64,000 nucleotides of DNA, from NCBI GenBank assembly GCA_016716185.1, contig JADJWV010000001.1, positions 1 to 64,000 on the forward strand. The letters run 5' to 3'. Made by a program: the position numbers and the translations under genes. This DNA is from Saprospiraceae bacterium. GTDB taxonomy: Bacteria > Bacteroidota > Bacteroidia > Chitinophagales > Saprospiraceae. Each line of letters begins with the position of its first letter. Position 1 is the stretch's first letter. Positions 46,552 to 55,545 of the stretch are shown one piece after another. The notes below the pieces were generated by a model, which had not been told where the DNA came from, ran no database searches, and saw nothing but the letters and a program-made list of their open reading frames with translations.

Positions 46552-47163
46552 ATGAATAATTATATAATTGCAATTTGCCTTGTTGCTTGTACAAGTGTTT
46601 ACAGCCAGGTGTCGATTTGGATTTCTCCAGGAGTTAATTATAGTAATTTAGATCCAAGGCTATTTGACCCACTTTTTGCGAAGCAAGAAAAGCAAAATTT
46701 GAACTTTACATATTTTCCATATCTTGGAATTGGATTAGAGTGTAAAATTTCGAATAGCATAATTAAGTCTGGATTATTTATAAGTCAAAGAGGGTCAAAT
46801 TTCAACACTAGATTTCCATTATTTCCAGATAAATATTTTAAAGTTACATATACATTTCTGGAAGTTCCATTTCTATTTGCATATGAGATTTTACAGCCAA
46901 ATATTGGGGCTCAACTTGGAGTTGTTTTTAATAAAAGACTGGAGACTAATTCAGTTGAATATGATGAAAGAAATCGTTTATATGCTCTTGATTTAAGGAC
47001 AGGAATTTTTTTTAGACCAGTTAAGAAAATTCAATTTGACTTAAATTATACTATAGGTAATTTTGATAAAATAGTATGGGATATTAGGAACAATTATGTC
47101 CATCAAGTTTTTAGTTTAGGAATTAGTTATAGAATCCTGACTTTTGAAAAAAAGAGGCATTGA
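46552..47163 (+). CDS. Outer-membrane beta-barrel protein (PorT-like)
   Basis: 203 residues from the ATG at 46552, which gives the signal peptide NNYIIAICLVACTSVYSQ; the longer frame overlaps the upstream gene. The rest alternates amphipathic strands (WISPGVNYSNLDP, YFPYLGIGLECKIS, YALDLRTGIFFRPV), ending FSLGISYRILTFEKKRH. This matches the small outer-membrane barrels common in Bacteroidota. It is co-transcribed with the crystallin-like lipoprotein, so the two may form a surface pair. Function unknown. Confidence 0.8.
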   Translation: MNNYIIAICLVACTSVYSQVSIWISPGVNYSNLDPRLFDPLFAKQEKQNLNFTYFPYLGIGLECKISNSIIKSGLFISQRGSNFNTRFPLFPDKYFKVTYTFLEVPFLFAYEILQPNIGAQLGVVFNKRLETNSVEYDERNRLYALDLRTGIFFRPVKKIQFDLNYTIGNFDKIVWDIRNNYVHQVFSLGISYRILTFEKKRH

Positions 47164-47205
47164 TTTAATTTAGAGGGTCTGTATCATAAAGTTATTGACC
47201 CTTTA

Positions 47206-48450
47206 TTAAATTTCCGAATACAACAAAATGGCACTAAAAATTGAGTTGCAATTAGTAATTAAAATATCCAAGCTAGAGCCTGATCTTGTTTTAAATTGAT
47301 CGAATTGGAATAGCAAATCTTTGGTTAAGTAATTAAACTTTGACCAAAACAAACTTTTCTCGTATAGTTTCCATTCTATTTCTTCCATTTCCAGAATTTC
47401 ATCCAGGCTATAAAGTTCAATAATTTGAGCTGCAGTAAAGATGGATGATGCAGTGATGGAGTAGAATGTTGATTTTTTAACTTCTGACCTTATTTCCGGG
47501 TCACCTATTCCATTTGATGATAGGAAAAATTTTTCGTATTCTTTGGAAACTCCTTGATTAATTAACCCTAAGCGGGAAGTCAATGCCCAACGGATTTGAG
47601 TGAGCTGGATTTTGTTGTCATCAATCAGATCTCTTATATCCTTTGTTGAAAGATGAACGACAGCTTTTTTAATGATGGACATGTGTTCGCGTAAAGCTTC
47701 TTCAATTGCTATTTCAATATTAGATCTGGATTCGTTGATGATTGCCTGTAAGGCTTCTGTTTTGATCAGATCCGGATGAAACCAACCACGGTGCCGGTAT
47801 TCAGTAACAAGAGTTCTGTTTTTTAGAAAATGCAAAAAGGCTGGTATTTCTTTTCTCAAATTGTCGAACCAGTATTTGTTGATTTTATCCGGTGGTATGG
47901 GATGGATTTTACGGACCCAAAAACGGACCTCGTCACCCGGAATGTAAGCAAAACTGGTTTCATCATTTGTTGATATCCCCACTTTGATATAATTGTCGAT
48001 GATGTCTGCATCAACACCTTTGTGTTCAATTTTGCCTTTGTCTGATGTGACCAGGCTTTTAAGTTTTTCTACGGTTTCTTTTTTATCCAGAAACGCCTCA
48101 TCGATATAAACCAGCAGTGATGAAGCAAACAGGGATGTAAACTGGCCGTTAAGCATCTGACTATTTATTGGTTTGACATTTTGTTGAAAAATGGCACCAA
48201 TCCATTCCCAGAATTTTGTTTTACCGGTACCACGCTGTTTACTAACCAAACTTAGTATAGGAAGAAACTGCGTAGGATCGGTGTATAACAATTGGATATA
48301 GTCTAATCCCAGGTCATATTCATTGTAAATTTTACTTTCGAACTGAACAGTCCCGGTGCCGAAAATATGTTTTACAAATTCAATAGTCAGCGGACAATCA
48401 CCAGCAACCGGGTAATGGCTCAGCTCAAAATACTTGTTGTAGTATTTCAT
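47206..48450 (-). CDS. Truncated primase-helicase (SF3/DUF5906-like) of mobile-element origin
   Basis: About 414 residues from the ATG at 48450. A longer frame to 48507 begins inside an orphan CRISPR repeat and is unlikely. Walker A is SKQRGTGKTKFWEW, Walker B LLVYIDEAF, and the SF3-like sensor STNDETSFAYIPGDEVRFWV. The preceding FVKHIFG and LGLDYIQLLYTDPTQFLPIL are typical of DUF5906 primase-helicases in phages and integrative elements. The N-terminal primase part is absent, so this is a remnant or a helicase-only variant. It ends convergently with the barrel protein gene. Confidence 0.75.
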   Translation of the reverse strand: MKYYNKYFELSHYPVAGDCPLTIEFVKHIFGTGTVQFESKIYNEYDLGLDYIQLLYTDPTQFLPILSLVSKQRGTGKTKFWEWIGAIFQQNVKPINSQMLNGQFTSLFASSLLVYIDEAFLDKKETVEKLKSLVTSDKGKIEHKGVDADIIDNYIKVGISTNDETSFAYIPGDEVRFWVRKIHPIPPDKINKYWFDNLRKEIPAFLHFLKNRTLVTEYRHRGWFHPDLIKTEALQAIINESRSNIEIAIEEALREHMSIIKKAVVHLSTKDIRDLIDDNKIQLTQIRWALTSRLGLINQGVSKEYEKFFLSSNGIGDPEIRSEVKKSTFYSITASSIFTAAQIIELYSLDEILEMEEIEWKLYEKSLFWSKFNYLTKDLLFQFDQFKTRSGSSLDILITNCNSIFSAILLYSEI

Positions 48451-48469
48451 GGCATGTCCATTTATTTCT

Positions 48470-48515
48470 GCAGTGGCAAATAAATTCAAAGAACAAATTG
48501 AAAGCAATTCACAGA
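48470..48515 (-). repeat. Orphan degenerate CRISPR repeat
   Basis: 46-nt sequence in the same orientation as the array repeats, matching them at 40 of 46 positions, including an unbroken 28-nt identical core. It lies 2.8 kb beyond the last array repeat, on the predicted leader side, between the primase-helicase and MscS genes. It is most likely a relic of the array separated by the insertion of 45659-48469. Confidence 0.85.
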
Positions 48516-48530
48516 AAAGTAATCACTTCA

Positions 48531-49349
48531 TTATTTTTCAAGGGTGACAACCTGCTGAGGATATGGCATTTTAATACCATTGGCTTGAAATTCCTGCAAT
48601 ACAGACAGCCGCAAATCTCCAAGCATTCTTCCTACGGCTTGAACTTCATTAGACCAAAATAATAATTTAAGCGTAACGGAATAACTCTCAAATTCTTCTA
48701 TCCGGGCATAAGGCTCGGGATGCGAAATGACTTTGGGATGCTTTTTAGAACAATCGACCAGGATTTTCATGGCTTCAATCACATCTGCCCCATGAACCTG
48801 AACCGTAATATAATGCCTGTTCACATTTTTTTGGTTAGACCAGTTGATGATTTCGTTTTTTGTGAGCCAGGAGTTGGGAATGATGATCTCCTTTTCTTCT
48901 CTTGTTTTTACCAGAGAAGTTCTAAAATGGATCGCAATGACTTCAACCCGCTTATCCCCAACCTGAATCACATTTCCCACTTTTATGGAGCCGTCTATTA
49001 ACAAAATAATGCCTGAAATAAAATCATAAAACAATCCCTGCAAACCCAAACCAATTCCAATAAATAGTGCTGCAGAACTTGCCAATAGCATGGAGACATC
49101 AATGCCAAGCAATCGCAATGTAATAACCACATAAAAAAGATATAATAAGTATTTAATGACTGTAATCAATGTAAATTTCTGGCCTTCATTAAATCTTTGA
49201 ACCCTGTTAAGCAGTTTTGCTACCGACATTAAAAATATCCAACAAGCCAAACCAATCGCTACAATGGTAAAAATGCTGGACACGGTTAGAGAGAAATTTT
49301 CCCTTGCAAATAATTCGTAATTGAAAAATCCACTGATTGTGTTGTTCAT
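48531..49349 (-). CDS. MscS-family mechanosensitive channel
   Basis: 272 residues. Three membrane segments lie near 20-42, 60-85 and 85-115; the third is the pore helix with GIGLGLQGLFYDFISGIILL. The cytoplasmic beta domain starts with VGNVIQVGDKRVEVIAIHFR and IIIPNSWLTKNEIINW. The protein is at the short end of the MscS family and releases solutes under hypo-osmotic stress. It stands alone; its 3' end lies 15 bp from the orphan CRISPR repeat. Confidence 0.93.
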   Translation of the reverse strand: MNNTISGFFNYELFARENFSLTVSSIFTIVAIGLACWIFLMSVAKLLNRVQRFNEGQKFTLITVIKYLLYLFYVVITLRLLGIDVSMLLASSAALFIGIGLGLQGLFYDFISGIILLIDGSIKVGNVIQVGDKRVEVIAIHFRTSLVKTREEKEIIIPNSWLTKNEIINWSNQKNVNRHYITVQVHGADVIEAMKILVDCSKKHPKVISHPEPYARIEEFESYSVTLKLLFWSNEVQAVGRMLGDLRLSVLQEFQANGIKMPYPQQVVTLEK

Positions 49350-49714
49350 ATTTTCTGATTCTAAATTTGTATTACATTGGTCATTGAAAAATAAAATGGG
49401 TAGTACAATAGACCTAAAATTAATCTTGAGCTTCAGTTAAAAGCAAGAATGTATCGATCCATGTAAAAATAATTCCAATTTTACAAATATTAAATTAATT
49501 GTATGGGAATTTACTTCAATGAGTTATATTCTTTCCTTATTTTATAACTATTTATGAATAGTCAGACACTTTCCACTCGTATTCTAATTTACTGGTTGAA
49601 GGAAGACAACCCGCCAGCTTATTTGGATAATAACATTTACAGAACAACATGAAATAGTTTTCATACAGCTTGCACACGCTTCAGACTTCAACTGATTTGA
49701 GAAATATGAATCAG
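49350..49714. other. Intergenic, no gene recognised
   Basis: About 365 bp between the divergent MscS and Rrf2-type genes. No frame of convincing coding quality. The MscS promoter should be near 49350-49420, and the regulatory region of the Rrf2 gene begins at 49715. Confidence 0.5.
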
Positions 49715-49740
49715 AATAACGGACTATTTTGTCCGTTATT
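49715..49740 (+). promoter_or_regulatory. Palindromic operator of the Rrf2/NsrR-like regulator
   Basis: Perfect inverted repeat AATAACGGAC-TATTTT-GTCCGTTATT (10-bp arms). It overlaps the candidate -33 TTTG box (49728-49731). The position, 38 bp before the regulator ATG, is suited to autorepression by the Rrf2 protein. Confidence 0.7.
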
Positions 49741-49761
49741 ATGAAAAATGCAGTATCTTTG
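49728..49761 (+). promoter_or_regulatory. Bacteroidota-type promoter of the Rrf2-RIC operon
   Basis: The -33 TTTG (49728-49731) and -7 TATCTTTG (49754-49761) boxes are separated by 22 nt, within the usual range. The predicted transcript start is about 10 bp before the ATG at 49778. Confidence 0.65.
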
Positions 49762-49777
49762 TACGCAAATTCGGAAA

Positions 49778-50212
49778 ATGATGTTCTCCAAAGCTTGTGA
49801 ATATGCCTTAAAAGCCAGTCTTTACATTGCCATGCGGTCAGAAGAAGAACACAGGGTGGGTCTCGTGGAGATTTCAGAAGAGATCCAATCGCCGGTATCG
49901 TTCACATCCAAAATTCTGCAAAAACTGGTTAAAGCGAAAATCATCGACTCGCAAAAAGGTCCGAACGGTGGATTTGAAATTAAAATGCATAGGGCTGCAA
50001 AAACCAGTCTGAGCGAAATTGTTGCCGCTATTGACGGAGATTCCATTTATAGGGCTTGCGCATTGGGATTCTTGCATTGCAACGAAAAAAAACCTTGTCC
50101 GCTGCATTTCAAATTCAAAGCATTGCGCGATGATCTCAAACAAATGCTTGAAGAAACCAGTCTTCTCGATCTATCCAAGGACATTCAGAAACGAAAAACT
50201 TTTTTAAAATAA
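49778..50212 (+). CDS. Rrf2-family regulator, NsrR-like with Fe-S cysteines
   Basis: 144 residues from the ATG at 49778; the longer frame to 49748 lies inside the promoter. A winged helix-turn-helix occupies about 1-75 (FSKACEYALKASLYIAMRS, then QSPVSFTSKILQKLVKAKII). Three cysteines, C94, C101 and C107 (ACALGFLHC and KPC), are spaced like the [2Fe-2S] ligands of NsrR/IscR. It probably senses nitric oxide or Fe-S status and represses its own operon through the palindrome at 49715-49740. The downstream gene, 13 bp away, encodes the RIC iron-sulfur repair protein, a classical NsrR target. Confidence 0.9.
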   Translation: MMFSKACEYALKASLYIAMRSEEEHRVGLVEISEEIQSPVSFTSKILQKLVKAKIIDSQKGPNGGFEIKMHRAAKTSLSEIVAAIDGDSIYRACALGFLHCNEKKPCPLHFKFKALRDDLKQMLEETSLLDLSKDIQKRKTFLK

Positions 50213-50225
50213 AATACATATAAGC

Positions 50226-50960
50226 ATGATCACACTGGACCTTTCTACACCCGCGACCGTTGGTTCATTTGTAGCACGGGATTACCGAACTGCAGCCGTT
50301 TTTCAAAAATATGGCATCGACTTTTGTTGCAAAGGCGGAAAACTTCTTTCTGAAGTTTGTAAAAACAAAAATATAAATGAAAATGAACTCCTCCGGGAAT
50401 TGGAAGACGCATCAAAACAAACTGAGGGACAGCCTCTTGATTTTCAATCCTGGCCACCCGATTTGCTGATTGACTACATCGAAAAAAAACATCACCGCTT
50501 TGTCGAACAAATGATTGAAACACTTCCGCCGTTTTTAGACAAGCTTTGCAAGGTCCACGGAGCCCGTCATCCTGAGCTTTTTAAGATCACACAGGAATTT
50601 AAAGCTACGGCTGATGCGTTGAGCCATCATATGCAAAAAGAAGAAATGATTTTATTTCCATTCATCCGGAAAATGGTTTATGCCAGGCAACACCAGCTAA
50701 TTGCAGAAAGGCCTCCTTTTGGAAGTGTCGAAAATCCAATTCAAATGATGCAAAGTGAACACGATCAGGAAGGCGAACGTTTCAGAAAAATATCAGAATG
50801 GACGAATGCCTATACACCTCCTGCGGATGCCTGCACCACATACCGCGTGGCATTTGCCATGCTGAAAGAATTTGAAGAAGATCTGCATATGCACATCCAT
50901 CTTGAAAATAATATTTTGTTTCCTAAAGCCCTGACCATGGAATCTGAGCTGGAATGTTGA
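50226..50960 (+). CDS. ric: Iron-sulfur cluster repair di-iron protein (RIC/ScdA/YtfE)
   Basis: 244 residues. The ScdA_N domain contains the KYGIDFCCKGG motif (C34, C35). The hemerythrin-like domain follows, with di-iron ligands in KHHRFVEQM, HHMQKEEMILFPF, MMQSEHDQEGE and HMHIHLENNILFP. RIC proteins restore Fe-S clusters damaged by nitric oxide or peroxide. It is co-transcribed with the Rrf2/NsrR-like regulator directly upstream. No disruption is seen. Confidence 0.95.
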   Translation: MITLDLSTPATVGSFVARDYRTAAVFQKYGIDFCCKGGKLLSEVCKNKNINENELLRELEDASKQTEGQPLDFQSWPPDLLIDYIEKKHHRFVEQMIETLPPFLDKLCKVHGARHPELFKITQEFKATADALSHHMQKEEMILFPFIRKMVYARQHQLIAERPPFGSVENPIQMMQSEHDQEGERFRKISEWTNAYTPPADACTTYRVAFAMLKEFEEDLHMHIHLENNILFPKALTMESELEC

Positions 50961-51179
50961 ATATGTAATTTCGGATATTGTTCATCAACAGTTGCTGTGT
51001 GCAACTTTATTGTCGCCAAATCGCAAATTTTTCAACCGACATTTTATTATAGCATCCCTTGGAATGAAGCAAACGGCATCGGTTTCGAATAAGCAATTCA
51101 TATCTTTTTTGCCCATTTAATAATTAAAAATTCTGAATCTACGGGATTTTTATAATTTCACTTCGCCAATACGAAAAGT

Positions 51180-54083
51180 ATGCGACGTCTACAGCTCTTT
51201 TTATCCCTTCTATTCTTTTGTAATTTCATCCTTGCCCAATTACCAGATTCACTGATCCTGGAAAGACAACTCGACAGTTTACTTAAATTATCCAGGGACT
51301 TATGCGACGAGGGCAAGTTTGATTCTGCTCATTTGATCACTACGGAATGTGAATCATTCACAACACAACACTTTGGTTCAGTCTCTATAAATATGGGCAA
51401 AGTATATTATAATCGGGCATGGGCATTCGAAGAATCCGGAAAATATGAACAAGCTGAATCCTGGTATATCAAGGCTAAAGAAATCACAGCCACCATTAAA
51501 GGAACGGATAATATTATTTATGCCGTTAACCTGAATAGTCTCGGAGCACTTTATTTCCAAATGGGTCTGTACAATAAGGCTGAACCTTATTATTTAGATG
51601 CAAACCAGATGAAATTCAAAATTTGGGGTCCGGATAATCCAAGATACACAGGAGGTAAGCACAATTTAGGAATCCTCTATCACGAAATGGGGGAATTTGA
51701 AAAAGCAGAGGCTATTTTCCTTGAAAATTTGAATACCCAAGCCAGGGTTCTGGGAAAAAAAGACAGGCAGTATGCAGCCAGTTTGAATAGCCTGGCCATA
51801 CTTTACGATGATATGGGCAATTTCGAAATGGCTGAAAAAAACTACCTGGAGTCAATTTTATTAAAAGAGGAAACATTAGGTGAAGAGCATCCCTCCTATT
51901 CCTATAGTATAGAAAATCTGGCGGATCTCTACCTGAAATTAAAAAACTATTCCAACGCAGAGAAATATTACCTTCAGGCGATCCGGATCCGCGAAAAAAC
52001 CCTGGGAAATCAGCATCCTCATTACGCAACCAGCATTGATAACTACGGCTTGCTAAAAATGCGCTCTAACCAATTGGAAATTGCCGATTCACTTTTTTCC
52101 GTAGCATTGAATATTCGCAAAAATTCGGGAGAACAAATGCAGTTGGCCATTGCTTCGAGTTATGAGCATTTCGGTGAAATGCATAAGATTTCAGGCAACT
52201 ATTCAAAAGCCGAATCGTTCTTCGAACAATCATTCAAAATCAGAAAAGACCATTTAAACCAAAAGCATCCGGATTATTTGAATTCATTGTACCTGCTTGC
52301 AGACATTAATGAACTCCAAAACCAATACACAAAAGCCGAAGATTTATTAAAAGAACTTTTTAGATTAAGTCAGGAGAAATTAAAAGAATCCACAGCTTTT
52401 CTTTCAGAAGCAGAACTCAATAAATACATGCAATCCTTTTTGGAAAGGGGACACAAATTATGTGAGATGATTGCAGAGCGAAATGCCCATGGAGAACCTT
52501 TAGGACAATTGACAGCCTTATGTTATGATTTCTTGTTATTCCATAAAGGCTTTGTAATGATTCAGGCAAGAAAACAAAACACCTATTTTACACAGAATAG
52601 CCAGGAAGAAGAGTCCGTCAGAACGTATAAATCTTTCCGCAGAAAACTTAATTCAGAATATTCAAAACCCCTGGCCGAACAATCTGAAATTGCTGAACTG
52701 GAAGCACAGGTAAATTTATTGGAAAAGTCGATTGCAAAGCTGATTTGGGATAAATCCGAATTCACGGAATTTCAGAATTGGAAAAGTGTGCAAGCAAAAT
52801 TAAAGGCGGAGGATGCTGCATTGGAATTTCTGAATTTCCCAAAAATAGCTGATGTCAATCAATCCGGGGAAAGTTATGCTTGCCTTGTGTTGAAAAAAAA
52901 TTCGGAATTACCTGTATTTGTACCCTTGTTTGAGAAGTCCACTCTGGATTCCATGTGGGGCGGCTTGATTTCTGAAGGCTCTGTAAACAGGAGGTTGGAA
53001 TTTGTAAACGATCTGTATACCTATTCCGGCAGAGGTGCTATGCCCATGCAACAAAAGAAAACCAGTTTGTACGAATTGATTGTTCTGCCATTGAAAAATG
53101 AATTGAATGGAATAAAAAATATTTATTTTTCACCTTCTGGCCTTCTGCATCAAATAAATTTTCAGGCCATACCTATTTCAGACAATAGCTTTGCTTCTCA
53201 TCCAAAAGTTGCAGATGGAATGACGGTTGCCGATATATTTAACATTTTTCAATTATCCAGTACCAGGAATATTGGCACTGGTGGCGAAAGAAAGAAAGAA
53301 CAAAGCTCCGCGGCGTTATTTGGTGGAATTGTCTATGATTTAAAACCGGATAGCACTATTCAAAATGAATTAGTGGCTTCACGGGGAGAAGGATGGAATT
53401 ATCTTCCCGGAACAGAAAGGGAAGTTTCTGTGGTTAAAGAATTGTTTCAGGATACCCGATTGGGGTATCGTGTTTATTCAGCTCATGATGCCAGTGAACT
53501 GAATTTTAAAAAATTGCCTGGCGATGGGCATCAATCTCCAATTTTAATCCATCTTGCAACGCATGGTTTTTTCTTTACCGATGGTTTAGCGAATTTATCT
53601 CCACAAGCACTGGCTTTTATGAACAGTCAAAACCCGATGATGCGTTCGGGGCTCATCCTTGCAGGTGCCAATGAAAGATGGACTAAAAACGAAGCTCAAA
53701 CTAACAATTTATTGAATGGTGAAGATGGGATTCTTACCGCACTTGAAATAAGTCAAATGAATTTGTTAAATACAGATTTAGTTGTTTTATCAGCATGCGA
53801 AACCGGACTTGGAGCTATAAAAGCATACGAGGGAGTCTATGGGCTTCAGCGCGCTTTTAAAATTGCCGGAGTTAAATATGTCATCATGAGTTTATGGCAA
53901 GTTCCGGATAAGCAGACAGGCATGTTAATGACCCGTTTTTATAAATATTTATGCGAATGGTACCGCGATCATCCCGATACATTCGCAGTTGGAATTCCTC
54001 AAGCTTTTCAAAAGGCTCAAAAGGAGTTAAGAGATTTGGGACTTGATCCCTATCAATGGGCTGGCTTTGTCCTTGTAGATTAA
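51180..54083 (+). CDS. Exported TPR-CHAT protein (caspase-like protease)
   Basis: 967 residues. Signal peptide RRLQLFLSLLFFCNFILAQ. Residues about 60-400 hold eight or more tetratricopeptide repeats of the long tetratricopeptide type (for example YAASLNSLAILYDDMGNFEM). A helical linker follows. The C-terminal CHAT caspase-fold domain (about 650-967) has the dyad His795 (IHLATHGFFF) and Cys873 (VVLSACETGLGA). Both catalytic residues are present. CHAT proteases include partners of type III CRISPR and gasdermin defence systems, but a signal peptide points to a periplasmic or surface role here. It is a single gene; no dedicated partner is seen nearby. Confidence 0.93.
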   Translation: MRRLQLFLSLLFFCNFILAQLPDSLILERQLDSLLKLSRDLCDEGKFDSAHLITTECESFTTQHFGSVSINMGKVYYNRAWAFEESGKYEQAESWYIKAKEITATIKGTDNIIYAVNLNSLGALYFQMGLYNKAEPYYLDANQMKFKIWGPDNPRYTGGKHNLGILYHEMGEFEKAEAIFLENLNTQARVLGKKDRQYAASLNSLAILYDDMGNFEMAEKNYLESILLKEETLGEEHPSYSYSIENLADLYLKLKNYSNAEKYYLQAIRIREKTLGNQHPHYATSIDNYGLLKMRSNQLEIADSLFSVALNIRKNSGEQMQLAIASSYEHFGEMHKISGNYSKAESFFEQSFKIRKDHLNQKHPDYLNSLYLLADINELQNQYTKAEDLLKELFRLSQEKLKESTAFLSEAELNKYMQSFLERGHKLCEMIAERNAHGEPLGQLTALCYDFLLFHKGFVMIQARKQNTYFTQNSQEEESVRTYKSFRRKLNSEYSKPLAEQSEIAELEAQVNLLEKSIAKLIWDKSEFTEFQNWKSVQAKLKAEDAALEFLNFPKIADVNQSGESYACLVLKKNSELPVFVPLFEKSTLDSMWGGLISEGSVNRRLEFVNDLYTYSGRGAMPMQQKKTSLYELIVLPLKNELNGIKNIYFSPSGLLHQINFQAIPISDNSFASHPKVADGMTVADIFNIFQLSSTRNIGTGGERKKEQSSAALFGGIVYDLKPDSTIQNELVASRGEGWNYLPGTEREVSVVKELFQDTRLGYRVYSAHDASELNFKKLPGDGHQSPILIHLATHGFFFTDGLANLSPQALAFMNSQNPMMRSGLILAGANERWTKNEAQTNNLLNGEDGILTALEISQMNLLNTDLVVLSACETGLGAIKAYEGVYGLQRAFKIAGVKYVIMSLWQVPDKQTGMLMTRFYKYLCEWYRDHPDTFAVGIPQAFQKAQKELRDLGLDPYQWAGFVLVD

Positions 54084-54255
54084 ATTCTATTTTCGGTTTA
54101 CTTCAAATCCAATCCATTGCCAAACCTTTCATCGGTTCAGTGCATCGCACTTTGACTGCCAAAAGTTACTTTTAAAGTGGATTCCAATCGATTTCTCATT
54201 CTGAAACCTATCTTTAATGTCCACTATCTTTATCTTCGCCTTTTAATCAGAAATT

Positions 54256-55425
54256 ATGTATTTTACTTTAACTGAAGAGCAGTTGGCCGTACAGGAGGCC
54301 GCCAGAGAATTTGCCCGCCGGGAATTATTGCCGGGTGTTATCGAAAGAGATTCCAAAATGGTCTACCCGAAAGAGGAAGTTCGCAAAATGGCCGAATTGG
54401 GCTTTTTAGGCATGATGGTCTCCCCGGAGTATGGTGGTGGAGGCATGGATACCATTTCCTATGTTCTGGCCATGACTGAGATCTCGAAAGTCGATAATTC
54501 CTGTTCTGTCATCATGTCGGTCAATAACAGTCTGGTTTGCTGGGGTTTGGAGAAAATGGGAACAGAAGAACAAAAACAAAGATATTTACCTAAACTGGCT
54601 ACCGGCGAATGGATTGGAGCTTTTTGCCTTTCTGAACCCGAAGCAGGTAGCGATGCAACAGCTCAAAAGACCATGGCCGTAGATTGCGGCGACCATTACC
54701 TGCTGAACGGAACCAAAAATTGGATCACCAACGGAGGAAGTTCCAATGTCCATCTGGTTATGGCCCAGGCTGATCCTGGTAAGGGCAGCCGGGGAATATG
54801 TACTTTTATAGTCGAGACCTCCTGGCCCGGAGTCGTCATCGGTTCCAAAGAAGACAAACTGGGTATCCGTTCTTCCGACACACATACCATCATGTACAAC
54901 GACGTAAAAGTGCCCAAGGAAAATCTTCTGGGGCCTGCCGGCGATGGATTTAAATTTGCCATGAAAACGCTAACAGGTGGACGTATTGGCATAGCTTCAC
55001 AAGCATTGGGAATCGCCTCAGGTGCTTATGAACTGGCCCTCAACTACGCCAAAGAACGCAGCACCTTTGGAAAACCCATAGCTCAGCATCAGGCCATCGC
55101 CTTTAAACTGGCTGACATGGCTACAGAGGTTGAAGCTGCTAAACTCATGGTCCTCCGTGCAGCCTGGATGAAAGATCAGGGTATGGATTTTACTACCGCC
55201 GCTAGCATGGCTAAACTTTATGCTTCAGATGTGGCTATGCGTCAAACCGTAGAGGCCGTTCAGATTCATGGCGGATACGGCTTTGTAAAAGAATATCACG
55301 TAGAGCGCCTGATGAGGGATGCTAAAATTACCCAGATCTACGAAGGAACTTCTGAAGTGCAACGCATTGTTATATCCAGAGCGATTTTACAGGGGCAGTT
55401 GTACCAGCCGATGTGGATTGAATAG
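54256..55425 (+). CDS. Acyl-CoA dehydrogenase
   Basis: 389 residues. Family signature GAFCLSEPEAGSDAT (substrate/FAD-binding), GTKNWITNG, and KERSTFGKPIAQHQAI. The C-terminal catalytic base region is AKITQIYEGTSEVQRIV with its glutamate. It most resembles short-chain (butyryl-type) acyl-CoA dehydrogenases, which oxidise acyl-CoA to trans-2-enoyl-CoA with FAD during beta-oxidation, passing electrons to ETF. It is a single gene, followed by repeats and hairpins. Confidence 0.95.
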   Translation: MYFTLTEEQLAVQEAAREFARRELLPGVIERDSKMVYPKEEVRKMAELGFLGMMVSPEYGGGGMDTISYVLAMTEISKVDNSCSVIMSVNNSLVCWGLEKMGTEEQKQRYLPKLATGEWIGAFCLSEPEAGSDATAQKTMAVDCGDHYLLNGTKNWITNGGSSNVHLVMAQADPGKGSRGICTFIVETSWPGVVIGSKEDKLGIRSSDTHTIMYNDVKVPKENLLGPAGDGFKFAMKTLTGGRIGIASQALGIASGAYELALNYAKERSTFGKPIAQHQAIAFKLADMATEVEAAKLMVLRAAWMKDQGMDFTTAASMAKLYASDVAMRQTVEAVQIHGGYGFVKEYHVERLMRDAKITQIYEGTSEVQRIVISRAILQGQLYQPMWIE

Positions 55426-55426
55426 A

Positions 55427-55477
55427 AGGCGGAAGGCTTAAGGCGGAAGGCTTAAGGCGGAAGGCTTAAGGCGGAAG
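55427..55477. repeat. 14-bp tandem repeat, 3.6 copies
   Basis: Unit AGGCGGAAGGCTTA repeated head to tail directly after the acyl-CoA dehydrogenase stop codon. It may vary in copy number. Confidence 0.85.
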
Positions 55478-55501
55478 AAAGAGAGCTGGAAGTTCAAGGT
55501 T

Positions 55502-55520
55502 ACTAACGAACGTTAGTTTT
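55502..55520 (+). terminator. Hairpin ACTAAC-GAAC-GTTAGT with T run
   Basis: A 6-bp stem with a 4-nt loop, followed by TTTTTG. Same stem as at 20264. Likely an intrinsic terminator of the acyl-CoA dehydrogenase gene. Confidence 0.5.
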
Positions 55521-55545
55521 TGAAAAGGGGGATGTTGGATTTTTG

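Noticed and set aside
48470..48560. Orphan repeat as a second tracrRNA
   Set aside because: It has the same orientation as the array repeats, and the flanking sequence lacks the II-C tail and terminator seen at 38484-38562.
49350..49714. Possible small RNA or gene in the MscS-Rrf2 gap
   Set aside because: No frame, hairpin with T run or known RNA motif could be supported.
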